Source: Simmondsia chinensis
Taxonomy: Eukaryota > Streptophyta > Magnoliopsida > Caryophyllales > Simmondsiaceae
Assembly (NCBI GenBank): GCA_018398585.1
Contig: JAGTTD010000001.1
Coordinates: 39,943,938 to 40,007,937, forward strand
Reading direction: 5' to 3'
Length of the DNA stretch: 64,000 bases
The translations under genes and the position numbers were made by a program. Shown here one piece after another: positions 1 through 11,233 of this stretch. Below the pieces are notes generated by a model. That model had not been told where the DNA came from. It worked only from the letters and a program-made list of their open reading frames with translations, and searched no databases. The first letter of the stretch is position 1; each line of letters starts with the position of its first letter.

Positions 1-471
1 ATATGGGTATATTATATTAGCTAATAATAATAGAATCTGTTGGGTATTCCCTCTAACTTAGAGGAAGAAGCCCGGTTTTGTTTGGGCCTTGTTATTACTT
101 TGACCCAATACATATTATAATTAAAATTAGGGTAAATTACAAAAAAATTCTTATGTTTTTTGCTTTAAAAATAGAAAATCCTCCTCACAAATGAAAGGAG
201 TCACAAAACCCCCTCACTTTTAAAAATTTATCACTTAACCCCATGAAACTTTTTTTTGACCATTTTATTTTTAAAAAATGAGAGGGTTAAATGTTTAATT
301 ACATTTTTTGAAGAGTATTTTATATTATTAGGCAAAAATTAGAAAAAATTTATGTTTTTCACAGTAGAATTAAGAAAATTTTATATATTTATAAAAATAT
401 AATTATTTTAATTGGTTATAATAATGATATTATAAGTTTAGAAGATAAAAAAATATTTTTAAATTTTTCAT
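1..471. repeat. Tail of a preceding tandem unit (unit 0)
   Basis: This is the right-hand end of another copy of the 6.4-kb tandem unit, matching the ends of units A to F nearly base for base. It contains the truncated Mutator-like inverted-repeat element (from 130) that marks each unit end. The unit continues off the left of the window, so the array is longer than the six units seen here. No gene lies in this stretch. Confidence 0.9.
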
Positions 472-626
472 TTTTGTTTGGGATTCGCTTATCCTTTTAG
501 CAAATTGTAGGAGACTAAGGTCGTGTTTGGTTTGGTTTTTTAATAACTTAAAGTTATTAAAAAGCTCTATTTGACTGTATGAGTTGTATATGGTTGACGT
601 AAAAGATCCTTTTACATATTTCTTAC

Positions 627-1714
627 AATTCCCGAGCTACTTCTGAGATTAAACGCGTTGAGGAAAGGCTGGACAACTCTTTGGCAAAGGTCAGGGATGA
701 GGTCAAGAATGCTGTTGCGGGAATTACTCTACAGATGAAAGACCTGCTGGACCATGTCACGGCAATGGCCATCCAGGTACCTCGCCCAGAAATTGGACTG
801 GGAGCTACCAATGGTGGGCCCAATTCAGCAGCTGCAGCTCAAGGCAATAGAACCCCTCAACCTGAAAATAATGTAGGTAACAATTCTTTTGCTACAAGAT
901 TAGGTAGAATGGATTTCCCCTTGTTTGAAGGGGAAGACCTTAATGGTTGGCTCTTCATGAGTGAATAATTTTTTATGATTGATAATACCGCTGATTTTGG
1001 CAAAATCAGGGTAGCCTCTATACATTTAAGGGGTATACCTCTTCAATGGCATAGATGATTTGTGACCACCACCCTTGATTTCCACCTAATGGGGTGGGCT
1101 GAATATGCCAGAACATTGAAGGGGAGGTTTGGTAACACATATGAGGACCCACTGTCTGAATTAATGAGCCTTAAGCAAGAAGGGACCTGAAGGATTATTT
1201 GGGAAGGTTTGATCAGGTGTCTATGAGGGCAAATTTAAATGAATCTCAGTTAATTAGTTGTTTTGTCACGGGTTTGAAGGAGACCTTAGCCCTTGAGGTA
1301 CGTTCATGGCGACCCACCACACTGCAGCATGCCGTATGTCTTGCTAAGCTAGGTGAGGCAAAGCTTGAGGCCCTTGCCAAGCAACTCAAATATAACAAAA
1401 CCCCACTGTTACCTACTCCAAGTGGCTCCAGACCTAATCCAACTAGCTATAAGCCTATCCCTCCAAGAGCTAATCCTTACCAAAATACCTTCCCTGGAGG
1501 AACAGCAAATAGAACCCTTTCTAGAGCAGAACTACAGGATAAGAGAGCCAAGGGGTTGTGCTACTTTTGTGATTACAAATTCGAGGCTGGACATAGGTGT
1601 AAGAATAAGAGTCCTCAGCTATTTGTGATTGAAATTGATGGAGAAGGTGATGATGAACCTCTGGAGGAGGACTTGACCGCTGAGGGCATAGAAGAGCAAG
1701 AATCCGATGCTTAG
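627..1714 (+). pseudogene. gag: Ty3 gag, broken
   Basis: Capsid-type gag polyprotein of the chromovirus, which would package the element RNA. The reading frame is already open at the deletion junction, so the N-terminus is lost. In-frame stops replace a likely Gln codon after GWLFMSE (966) and a likely Trp codon after PLQWHR (about 1057). A frameshift near 1188 moves the reading into the frame used from 1199 on. A CCHC-like zinc knuckle (LCYFC to GHRC) lies at about 1557-1602. The frame ends at a TAG (1712) but continues without shift into protease, as in a gag-pol fusion that acquired a nonsense codon. Confidence 0.85.
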
Positions 1715-4700
1715 ATATCCCTACATGCTCTGGCTAGAGATATGAATTTTCAGACATTGAGAGTGGTTGGGTCCCTGAAGAGGAAACCCGTGCATATCCT
1801 CATTGATTCAGGTTCTATGCATAACTTCATTGATTTGCATTTGGCTCAGAAAATAGGCTGCAGCACCAGCTCAGTTCCAGCCCTTTCAGTAACCGTAGCT
1901 GATGGGAGTAGGCTGTGTTGCAATTTGCAATGCAAGGGGCTTAATTGGCAGATGCGGAACACGGTATACACCTCTGATTTCCTTCTCATTCCCTTGGGAG
2001 GGTGTGATATGGTGTTGGGGATCGAATGGTTAGCTACTTTGGGAGATATTCAGTGCAACTTCGGCAATTTGACTATGACTTTCAATATTGAGGGTAAGAC
2101 TAAGACCCTCAAGGGTGAAGGGGCCAATGTGTGTAAAGTAGTGAGTGCCCGAGCCATATCCAGAGCATTAGGATGGTCTCCCATGGTAGCTTTGCTGCAA
2201 TTTATTCCCGAGGATCACATAGCTTATGAGAGTGAGCTGAAATTGGCTGAGGTGGTTGCAACAGAGGGCCCTCATCAGAAGTCATCAACACAAGTGGAGG
2301 AGCTACTGCAACAATTTGCTCTTCTCTTTAAAGAACCCCGATCATTGCCACCAAGTAGACCTCTGTTTGATCATAAGATCCATCTGAAAGAAGGAACTCC
2401 GCCACTGAGTAGAAGACCTCACCGATACCCAGCACTGCAAAAGGATGCAATGGAGCTGATTGTGTAAGAGCTGCTGTAGAAGGGCTATATTCAGCACAGT
2501 AATAGTCCCTTTGCATCAGCCGTGGTCCTTGTGTAAAAGAAGGATGGAACTTGGAGAATGTGTCTGGATTATAGAGACTTAAATCAGCACACCATCAAAG
2601 ACAAGTTTCCAATCCCTCTAGTGGAAGAGTTGTTTGATGAATTACACGCTGCCAGTTACTTTTCAAAAATTGATTTGAGGTCGGGTTATTATCAAATCAG
2701 AATGCATCAAGATGATGTGAAAAAGACAGCATTCCGAACACATTTTGGACATTTTGAGTTCTTGGTGATGCCCTTTGGTCTCACTAACGCACCATCCACT
2801 TTCCAAGGCCTTATGAATTCAGTTTTTTCTCCTTTCCTAAGCAAATTTGTATTGGTCTTCATCGATGATATCTTAGTATACAGCTCGAGTTTGACAAATC
2901 ATCTGCACCATCTACATACTGTTTTTCTTGTTCTGCAGCAGAACCATTTGTTTGCAAAAAGGGAAAAGTATTCTTTTGCTTCAAGACAGATAGAATACTT
3001 GGGGCACATCATAGCTGATGGGGCTGTATCTACTGACCCTAAGAAGCTGCAGGCTGTTCAAGATTGGCCTATTCCTTCATCACTCAAGCAGCGCAGAGGT
3101 TTCTTAGGCCTCATGGGGTATTATAGGAGATTTATACAGGGGTATGGGGTCATAGCCAAGCCCTTAACAGAGCTGACAGGGAAGGACAAGCTGCTTTGGA
3201 ATGAAAAGACACAAGCTGCATTTGATGAGCTGAAGGCTGCACTGATGAAAGCTCCTGTGTTAGCCTTACCAAATCTATCAAGACCCTTTGTGATTGAGTC
3301 TGATGCATGCAACACTGGGTTGGGAGCAGTACTATCTCAAGAGGGGCATCCTTTAGCATACCTCAGCAGGCCTCTCAGCCCAAAACAGCAGGCATTATCT
3401 GTCTATGAAAGGGAGCTCCTGGCAGTGGTCACAACTGTGCTTAAGTGGCAGCAATACCTCTTAAATAACACTTTTGTTATACGTACAGACCATAAAAGTC
3501 TCAAATATTTGCTTGAACAAAAGATCCATACTCATTTTCTGCAACTTTGGCTCTCCATGCTGATGGGATTCAGCTATGTCATTGATTACAAGAAAGGCAA
3601 AATCAATATAGCTGCTGATGCTTTATCACGCATTAGTAGTCACAAAATTACCTGCCTTCTCCTCTCTGCTGTGGATAGTTCCTTGTATGACAAGATTCAG
3701 TTGCGGTGGCTAACAGACAGCCACTTAACCCAGATGATTCAGCAACTTAAAAGCAACCCCCTCAGCCACAAGAAGTTCAGCTGGCAGGATGGGCAATTGA
3801 AGAGAAAGGGAAGATTAGTTGTTGGGCAGGACAACGAGCTCAAACAAATTATACTCAATTGGCTTCATTCCTCTCCTAGTGGAGGGCATTCTGGCAGTGA
3901 TGCAACCTACCAAAGAGTAAAGTCCTTGTTTTATTGGAAGGGGCAACATCAAGATGTAGCTGATTATGTCAAAAGGTGTACCACTTGCCAAGCTTGTAAA
4001 CATGAGAACTTGGCTTCTCCAGGTCTTCTCCAACCCCTGCCTATACCGGACACAATATGGACATACATCTCTATGGATTTCATGGAAGGGCTTCCAAAGT
4101 CCATTGGGAAGGAAGTCATATTGGTGGTGGTTGATCGGCTAAGCAAGGCAGCTCACTTCATGGCTCTACAGCACCCCTACTCTGCCTTCATGGTAGACCA
4201 AGTGTACATGGACAATGTGTACAAGCTTCATGGGTTACCGAGCTCCATAGTGAGTGATCGCGATGCAGTTTTTCAGAGTGAGTTTTGGCAAGCGTTGTTT
4301 ACCATACAAGGGGTTGATCAACATCTTTCTACGGCTTATCACCCTCAAACCGATGGCCAAACAGAGGTAGTCAATCGTGGACTTGAAACATACTTGAGAT
4401 GTATGTGTAACACACACCCTCATTTATGGTCCAAATGGCTACCTCTAGCAGAGTGGTGGTATAATACCACTTGGCACTCCGCCACCCAAAAAACCCGTTA
4501 CGAGATTGTTTATGGTCAGCCCCCTCCTCTTCACATACCTTAAATTCCCGGGGAAACACAAGTGGAAGCTGTGGATAGGAGTTTGAAGGCTCGGGAAGAC
4601 ATGATCAGCGTCATCAGGTATCACTTGGCTCGTGCTCAAAATAGAATGAAGCAATTAGCTGATAAGAGCCGCACAGATAGACAATTCCAAACCGGCGAAT

Positions 4701-5103
4701 GGGTTTTTCTCAAGTTGCACCCCTACCGACGAATCTAAGTAGTTCATCGCAGCTCACACAAACAGTGCCCGAAATACTTTGGTCCTTATCTGATTCTGGA
4801 AGCCGTGGGAAAAGTGGCTTATAGATTGCAACTCCCTAACTCCGCTCGCATTCATGACGTTTTCATGTCTCGCAACTAAAACTACATGTAGGACCAATTC
4901 CACCTACCAGCTTTCCTCTCCCTGAGGACATCAATTCAACACCAGTGAAGGAACCCGAATTAGTTTTGGACAGAATGGTCGTTAACAGGCGCAACAGGGC
5001 AGCTACCAAGGTTTTGATCAAGTGGAAGGGATTTCCGATGGAAGAGGCGACTTGGGATTTCCTCTACGACCTTCAATTCAAGTTCCCACATTTTCACCCA
5101 TGA
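1715..5103 (+). pseudogene. pol: Ty3 pol (PR-RT-RH-IN-chromodomain), broken
   Basis: Polyprotein for copying and integrating the element. Retropepsin motif IDSGS lies near 1802-1816. Reverse transcriptase runs from about 2536, with active-site FIDD at 2858-2869. RNase H (IESDACNTGLG, then the TDHKSLKYLL block) is at about 3290-3510. The integrase zinc finger (GGHSG to CTTCQACK) is at 3880-4000, with the catalytic core starting at MDFMEGLPK (4074) and reaching about 4540. The chromodomain (RMVVNRR to WKGFPMEEATWDFL) occupies 4951-5103. One frame persists from 1199 to the IN C-terminus but is interrupted by nonsense codons at 1712, 2465, about 2477, 2534, 4541 and 4736. A 1-base loss in a T run near 4860 then shifts the frame relative to the unit D copy. 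Confidence 0.88.
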
Positions 5104-5133
5104 GGTCAAGGGTGATTTTGAGGGGGAGGTAGT

Positions 5134-5520
5134 TGATACGGGGGAAACAAATTCATATTAGTTGCAGCAGGTTTTTGAGTGGGAGTAAGCATGCGTTCAG
5201 CACGTGAGAAGCAGAGAAGAGATCTCGTGAGCAGCACGTGACCCCGCTGGTAGTTAGTTAGTGCTTTCTGTTAGAATATGTCAGGGAGAATATAGTTGTT
5301 TTGCATTTTTCTGCATTTTTCTTCAATTTCCTTCCATCCATTAGGGTGTGCTATTTTGCTATATATAGATACTGATGTAATGCAGAAAAGATCATCGATG
5401 AAAATATATTTCCGTCTTCTTAATCTCTCTTTTCTCCCTAATTTCCTTCTATTTCTTGCCTCCCCCATACTCTATTTCTGATTTTAGTATTAATTTAAGG
5501 TAATTTGAGCTACGGGATCA
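5134..5520 (+). repeat. Right LTR of Ty3 element in unit A
   Basis: A 387-bp terminal repeat starting TGATAC and ending GGGATCA, the same length as the right LTR of the unit D element. A purine-rich tract precedes it. CTATT follows at once and is the right half of the target-site duplication. The left partner LTR is deleted. Confidence 0.9.
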
Positions 5521-5822
5521 CTATTGAAGACAAAATTTATGATATATGACCCTTATTATTTGTTATTCGTGTATGAGATTTGTGTTTCATCACTGCATCA
5601 TCTTTCAAGATGGATAATCTTTGTAACCAACTATAGGAGAGTAATGGAATCACTCAAGTTGCTCAAGCTATTTTGGTATGAGATCACGTAAGAAAAATAT
5701 GTATATTGACAATGTAATTGATCTACCGATCAAATTCAATCCGACAACAATTTGGCATTTGACGTGTTAATTCACACGTTATTCATCTGCAATTAGTCAT
5801 ATTACCTTAAAAATTCTATAGT

Positions 5823-5886
5823 TAGTTCAAGTGGTAAGACATTTGAATTTAGTATCTCATGAATTTTAGATATGAGGTTTGACTCC
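5823..5886 (+). other. tRNA-like internal promoter motif pair (SINE-like), one per unit
   Basis: A box A-like sequence, TAGTTCAAGTGG (5823-5834), is followed about 41 bases later by a box B-like sequence, GGTTTGACTCC (5876-5886), at a spacing usual for RNA polymerase III internal promoters. The same pair occurs in every unit (near 12262, 18701, 25424, 31859 and 41730) and, diverged and inverted, near 47050-47165. No cloverleaf can be drawn, so it is not a tRNA gene. A tRNA-derived SINE relic is the best guess. Confidence 0.35.
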
Positions 5887-6261
5887 TATTATTAAATCTG
5901 CGACCACCTAACTTATCTTAATGCAGGTGTGAAAGCTTCTAAAAGAGTCGCATATGGAATCCAGAAACTAGTCCAAATGTGATAAAGATCACCATGACTG
6001 TCCAAAAACAATATAAGTCCTTGGACTCATAATAAACCGTAATTTATCAAAATCAATAAAACTCTTATTAAAATGCAATACTATTGGGTCTTACTAGTTC
6101 TTTAGAAAATAGGGAAGCATAATATAATGAGTCTCACATAATTTATTGGCGAGTATTATCTTATTAAATGAAAGGGGATGAAGAAGGGTTGCTAACCCGT
6201 CCGATCATTATAGTAGAATTCGACTAAACATATCCCGTAAGTTGTAGTTATGACAATAATC

Positions 6262-6645
6262 TTAAGAAAATAAATTTTCAAGGGAGCTACAATATATCCA
6301 AATGTTCTTCTCTCTAGTAAAGATTTCCTTCACGTGGTCGTCAAAACCTCCCCTTTGAAGAACTACCCATGTTAAATCGTCGTGACATTTCCTCCCAACC
6401 CCTAGAAGTCATTCGCAACATCCTTTACTAATGGGTCGAGAAGTATCACCTTTAAACATATAGCTAAATACCTGTTCCCCACAAGTCGAGGTTATTTCCC
6501 CTATACATTTTTGAATATAACCTGGGTCTAAATCTGCAGCTGATGTAGGTGGATTGATATCCTCTGATTTTACGAGCCCCGATATTGCCAATAGCATGCC
6601 AAATGCTACAAATGGGTAAATGCAAAAATACATCTTGGTGTCCAT
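6262..6645 (-). pseudogene. Prolamin-like secreted protein, copy 1 (nonsense mutation)
   Basis: Same 384-bp frame as intact copies 3 and 4, with no indels. Codon 79 is TGA where copy 4 has CGA (Arg), a CpG-type change that ends the protein at 78 aa, right after the CC pair. A signal peptide (residues 1-27) and the first four cysteines remain. The fifth and sixth cysteines and the C-terminal tail are lost. Other private changes include Ser7 to Cys and Pro53 to Ser, the latter just before the second conserved cysteine. It belongs to the CER/DDHV/EKN subtype with copies 4, 5 and 6. The TATA box is intact, so transcription could persist, but the product would lack the disulphide framework of the family. 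Confidence 0.82.
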
Positions 6646-6733
6646 GATGCTTATGTTTGTTTTTTATCTTCTTGCTTTGTGTTATCTAAAAGAGAGAGAA
6701 ATTATTGGTAATGGTCTCATTCAATTAAAGGGT

Positions 6734-6743
6734 CTATATATAG
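6734..6743 (-). promoter_or_regulatory. TATA box of gene copy 1
   Basis: CTATATATAG about 90 bp upstream of the ATG on the minus strand, at the same place in copies 3, 4 and 6. A TC-rich stretch (TTTCTCTCTCTTT) lies between it and the start codon, as in many plant 5' leaders. Confidence 0.6.
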
Positions 6744-7816
6744 TCACTAAATCATCATCCCAGGAAAAAAATAACCGAGTGTCAATAAATTAGACTTACG
6801 TTTGTATTGTAAAGTCAAAATGTTAAACTGAAAAGTGTATTAATTCATATATGAGTTTTATTAAGGTTGCTGAAATGCAATAAAGATAAAGACTATTTTC
6901 GTAAGGGTGACACTATAGATACCTAAAAATATGTATCCATTTGGGTATCTAATATACCCGACAATAATTTATTTTTTGTAATCGATTTCATAATATTTTT
7001 TACCTAATTACTTTTTGCTACTTGGCTACTTTACTTGATAAATTAAGCATTTTTGTCTCTTCAGGGTTTTATAGGATCGTGAAAGCAGTTTTTTAAAACT
7101 ACTGATTTTCAGCTCAAGTTTGATATCGAGTTACAAGCGACGATAGACGAAGCAAATCAACAAAAAATGAAAGAATAAACATAGGATTTACGTGGTTCAT
7201 CCCTAAATGACCCGCATCCACGATCCTCCTACCACTAGAGAGGCCTACTTATATTACTACGGACCAAAACCGAATTATAAATTACAAGCTGTTTCTCAAC
7301 TTAGGATATTAATTACAAACACTTTTCTTATATAGCTTCTAGGTTACAAACATAAAGGAAAGAAAGAGAATAAAAACAGTTATATCTTCCTCTAGCTAGG
7401 CATCGTAATCAACATGGCTGCCATCTAGGGTTTCTCCAAGCTTCAACTAAGGCGGTTCCCATTTCTGAGTGCGATGTAATCCAGGGGGTTGATTGAGATT
7501 GCCTTGATGGCAAATCCTCTATGTGATGTAATAACGGTTTTAGTCCAAAAATAGACTGGTAGCGATATGACTGAAATTGGGTTAAATTTTCGGAGAATTT
7601 TGATCGGGGTAAATTAGAATGTTTGTATTCTAATTAAAAATAGAAATTGTAGACAATTTTGTAACCATTTTAAATTAACAGTATTAAGTATGGGTATATT
7701 ATATTGGGTAATAGTAATAGAAATTGTTGGGTATTCCCTCTAACTTAGAGGAAGAAGCCCCGTTTTGTTTGGACTTTGTTATTACTTTGACCCAATACAT
7801 ATTATAATTAAAATTA

Positions 7817-8160
7817 GGGAAAATTACAAAAAAAATTGTTCTGTCTTTTGCTTTAAAAATAGAAAATCCCCCTTACAAATAAAAGCAGCCACAAAGCCCC
7901 CTCACTTTTAAAAATTTATCACTTAACCCCATGAAACTTTTTTTTGACCATTTTATTTCTAAAAAAATGAGAGGGTTAAATATTTAATTACATTTTTTTA
8001 AGGGTACTTTATATTATTAGGCAAAAATTAGAAAAAATTTATGTTTTTCACAATAGATTTAAGAAAATTTTATATATTTATAAAAATATAATTATTTTAA
8101 TTAGTTATAATAATGATATTATAAGTTTAGAAGATAAAAAAATATTTTAAAATTTTTCAT
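7817..8160 (+). repeat. Truncated Mutator-like inverted-repeat element at end of unit A
   Basis: The left half only of the 655-bp element seen complete at 43726-44380. It begins with a GGGAAAATTAC version of the terminus and is cut at the unit junction. Equivalent halves close each unit: 130-471, 14261-14603, 20695-21036, 27419-27760 and 37285-37624. Confidence 0.8.
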
Positions 8161-10766
8161 TTTTGTTTGGGATTCGTTTATCCTTTTAGCAAATTGTAGG
8201 AGAATAAGGTTGCATTTGGTTTGGTATTTTAATAACTTAAAGTTATTAAAAAGCTCTATTTGACTGTATGAGTTGTATATGGTTGACAGAAAAGATCCTT
8301 TTACATATTTCTTACGGCTTAATTCAGAAAATAAAAAATTTGTTTCACAACTATGTAGGCAAATATACAGAACTTGATATTTTTTCATAGCTTATTTTGG
8401 AATGATGTTTTTTAGAAAAAATTATGTTAGTCTCAAATCTTGACACCCATGATCCATTTTTTACTTTTACCACCACCTACACCGACCACTACTAACGCTT
8501 ATATAATTACGGGTCACGCCATTTACCACCATCCTCTACTATGACTAGACATCAAACATGGTTGACTCCTAAACCCCAAGACTCATCGCCACCTTTGACC
8601 TTGACAATCACCCCATCTATCACAAAGCGCCACCATAAGCTGTCACAACTATAGTGCACTCCCACCCTTGTGGTTGCTAGCATGGCTTGCCACTTTCATA
8701 ATTTTATCTCACCACCATGGTTCACCTTCATTGTCCACCATAGCTTGCTACCACCATGTACAGTTGATCTCTACCAACAAGATCACCTCTTTCGTCAACA
8801 TAACTTGTCCAACTAGCACTCAACTTTAAGGCTTTCCACCGTCAATCATTGTTGCTTGGCACCCAGCCCCATGATCCACCCACTACTATGGCTGACGATC
8901 ACTGGCACCTACTATTATTGGTCAATTTGTATTATTAAGTTGTTTATAATCATTATAATAGATAAGCCCTTTTTTTTAAAAAAAATGTATTCAAAAACAT
9001 TTAGATCTTTATGCACTGTTCAACCAAATAACTCACTTTAAAAAAATCCATATCTTAAAAAAAATATAAATTATTGAAATAAATAAGTTGAAGAAAGATA
9101 AGTTGAAAACAGATGAACTAGTCAGACCGTAATAGAGAGTTTGACGCACTTAAAAAATAATTATTGAAAAATATGTTTCAGGAAAGCTGTAACTCATTTG
9201 GCTTTGTGTTTTTGGGTTTTGGTGTAGGCCAAATCTCTAGATTTTGGCATCTGTTGCTGATTTTTAGGTGTTGGCTCGGGGGCGGAGCTTTTTCTTTTTT
9301 CTTTTTTCTTGGTTTTGTGGGCATTCTTGAGCTCCACTTCAGTGGGAGCACTAATTTGGTACTGAGAGTTTTTGTCTCTAATAAAAAAGGCTCTCAAATT
9401 ATTGAATGTATGTACTGTATCATTTACCATGAATTATACTTCAACTACTACTGTTACCTTTAATATTATCCTTTATATTTATAATTTAGCGTACGTTTGA
9501 CCAAATCCTTCAAATATTGTTAAGAATTTCACATACGCCTTGGAATAGTATTCTAACATACCCCCTCATGCGAATGCTCATTAAGCTTTAAGTGTGAATA
9601 TTGCACAGGCCTTTCTCATACTTTATGCTTAAATTATGTTAATACATGCAAGTTAATTCCATTCAATTTTTTTTTTTATGCTTTCACACAATGATATGTT
9701 CCAAGAATGAAAAGGGTTCCTAGTTAAACGAAATCTTCAGCTTGAAGATTATTTTTTTGGGATAATATATTCAACTCGAAGATTTTATTAAAATTATTTT
9801 AAAGCCTTTTTGGGTTTGCTATGGAGAAATCGAATATTGCATGATGTATATATGGAGTTAAAATTTGATAAGTTGGAAGTCGAACTTTGATGGGAAAGAA
9901 TACGAGGTCAGCTCGTGGCTTCTTGCCTAAGTTGGCTTCCTATATCGTTAGTTACCGGAAAAAAAAAGAGTATGAAATTTGCGAAGTGATTAAGAGGAGT
10001 GCGACGAAGGAAATTGATATTTTGTCTTCTAAAGCGGGAGGTTATTGCTAATTTTTTTTTTTTTAATCTGGGCAGATTAGTTACTCTTATATTTTAAAAT
10101 AATTTTGATTAGTTATTCATTTATATTTTTTCAGAATGTTTCCATATCACTCCTCTCTCGGATTTATTTGTCCGAATTATCAAGGAAACGGTCATTTGCT
10201 TTTATATTTTTTAAAAATCTAATTTTCAAAATTTCTTGATGCGCAAAATTAAAATTTGAGGTACTTTGACTGACAAACCTCTCAGAAAAATACGTCTCGG
10301 TTTGGCACCGTAGTAGTATCATTACCAATGGCACGCTGCGTGCCAAAGTGCGAAAAGACAGTGCAAGCTTTGTTATGTCGAAACCTAAATGTTGAGTCAG
10401 CAACACTTCCAAATGCCACTTCTTCCCGTCGCATCCGTCTTCAGGACGATCTAGTCACGGGTTTTATAAGACAACATCAGTAGTTTTTGACAGCTTGAAT
10501 GGAAGGCTCTGTTTGTTTTGACGGAAAAATAGAATTTAGGAATTGATTTTTTTTTTTCTGGAAAAGGTTTCCTAAGGGAATACAAATTTCGAATGGGGTT
10601 TTCCGTTATTTGTTTCAAAGAAAAACTTAATTCTTCATTGTGATATCCGCTTGTATGTTTTAAAAAAAATGTTTTCACCAATCATTTTATATCTTGTTAT
10701 AGGATAACATAAAGTAACAATACAACATATATGAAGTAACAAAAAAAAAGCTAACTAATATAAATT

Positions 10767-11233
10767 AGAAAAACTATTCTTAAGTATTTTAAGATTTGAG
10801 CATTTATCATCTAAGTACTCTGTTATTTTAAGAAATACAATGAGGTGCATTGAGACAAAAAATTTATCACTTGTGTACATACTATGTTAAAATTTGGTGA
10901 ATTTTCATTAAAATTCTGCAAATTTCCGCCAAAAAATGATATAGTATAAACTATGATCATGTTATCAATAGGTTATCCACATTCTAACAAAAATCACTTA
11001 TATATTATCAAAAAAATGTGTCATGTTAGCATTTTAACCAAAAAAATTATCACATTATGATATATGATATATATATAGATTATTGTTTTCATTTAAAATC
11101 TACTAAGTTTTGATAAAAGATACCTGATTCATAAGAAAATTTTTAAACTTCAGGGTGCATTATTGTATATTACTGAAATATCATAGTACCTCTGTAACAA
11201 ATGCTAAAATATTAGGCACATAGATAATTTGGT
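10767..11233. repeat. Imperfect foldback (MITE-like) element, one per unit
   Basis: The first 80 to 90 bases (AGCATTTATCATCTAAGTAC and surroundings) match the reverse complement of the last 80 to 90 at roughly two bases in three, judged by eye, giving a long imperfect terminal inverted repeat. Equivalent copies lie at about 17207-17673, 22129-22593, 30368-30833 and 40248-40703. A related one lies outside the array at 55348-55934. No clear target-site duplication is visible. In unit A the corresponding segment is deleted. Confidence 0.55.

Larger units (their letters stand above)
627..5520 (+). mobile_element. Ty3/gypsy chromovirus, 5'-deleted, degenerate
   Basis: Domain order is gag with zinc knuckle, protease, reverse transcriptase, RNase H, integrase, chromodomain, then a polypurine tract (about 5119-5130) and one 387-bp LTR. 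The C-terminal chromodomain places it among the chromoviruses. The small size, short LTR and integrase wording resemble the Reina group, which is inference. The left LTR and start of gag are missing. The right LTR abuts the 5-bp repeat CTATT (5521-5525), the same target sequence found on both sides of the related element in unit D. Many stop codons and at least two frameshifts show it cannot make its own proteins. Confidence 0.93.
472..8160. repeat. Tandem unit A (7.69 kb), with Ty3 element and gene copy 1
   Basis: The unit opens with the same sequence as units B to F. At 626/627 it switches abruptly into the gag region of a Ty3 chromovirus, and unit sequence resumes at 5521. About 3.65 kb of unit sequence (equivalent to 8316-11966 of unit B) is missing at the switch, together with the element's left LTR, so one deletion removed both. 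The rest (5521-8160) is standard unit: a tRNA-like promoter motif pair, the prolamin-like gene, about 1.1 kb of non-coding sequence upstream of the gene (6750-7816) in which I recognise nothing, and the truncated inverted-repeat element at the end. Confidence 0.88.

Noticed and set aside
5823..5900. A functional tRNA gene in each unit.
   Set aside because: Box A and box B are recognisable, but no acceptor stem, anticodon arm or T arm can be paired.
8119..8388. Minus-strand frame of 89 codons (MKKYQVLYIC...) found at each unit start in B to F.
   Set aside because: It spans the unit junction and the truncated inverted-repeat element, so it is an artefact of the duplication. The amino acid content only reflects AT-rich DNA, and its repetition follows from the array itself.
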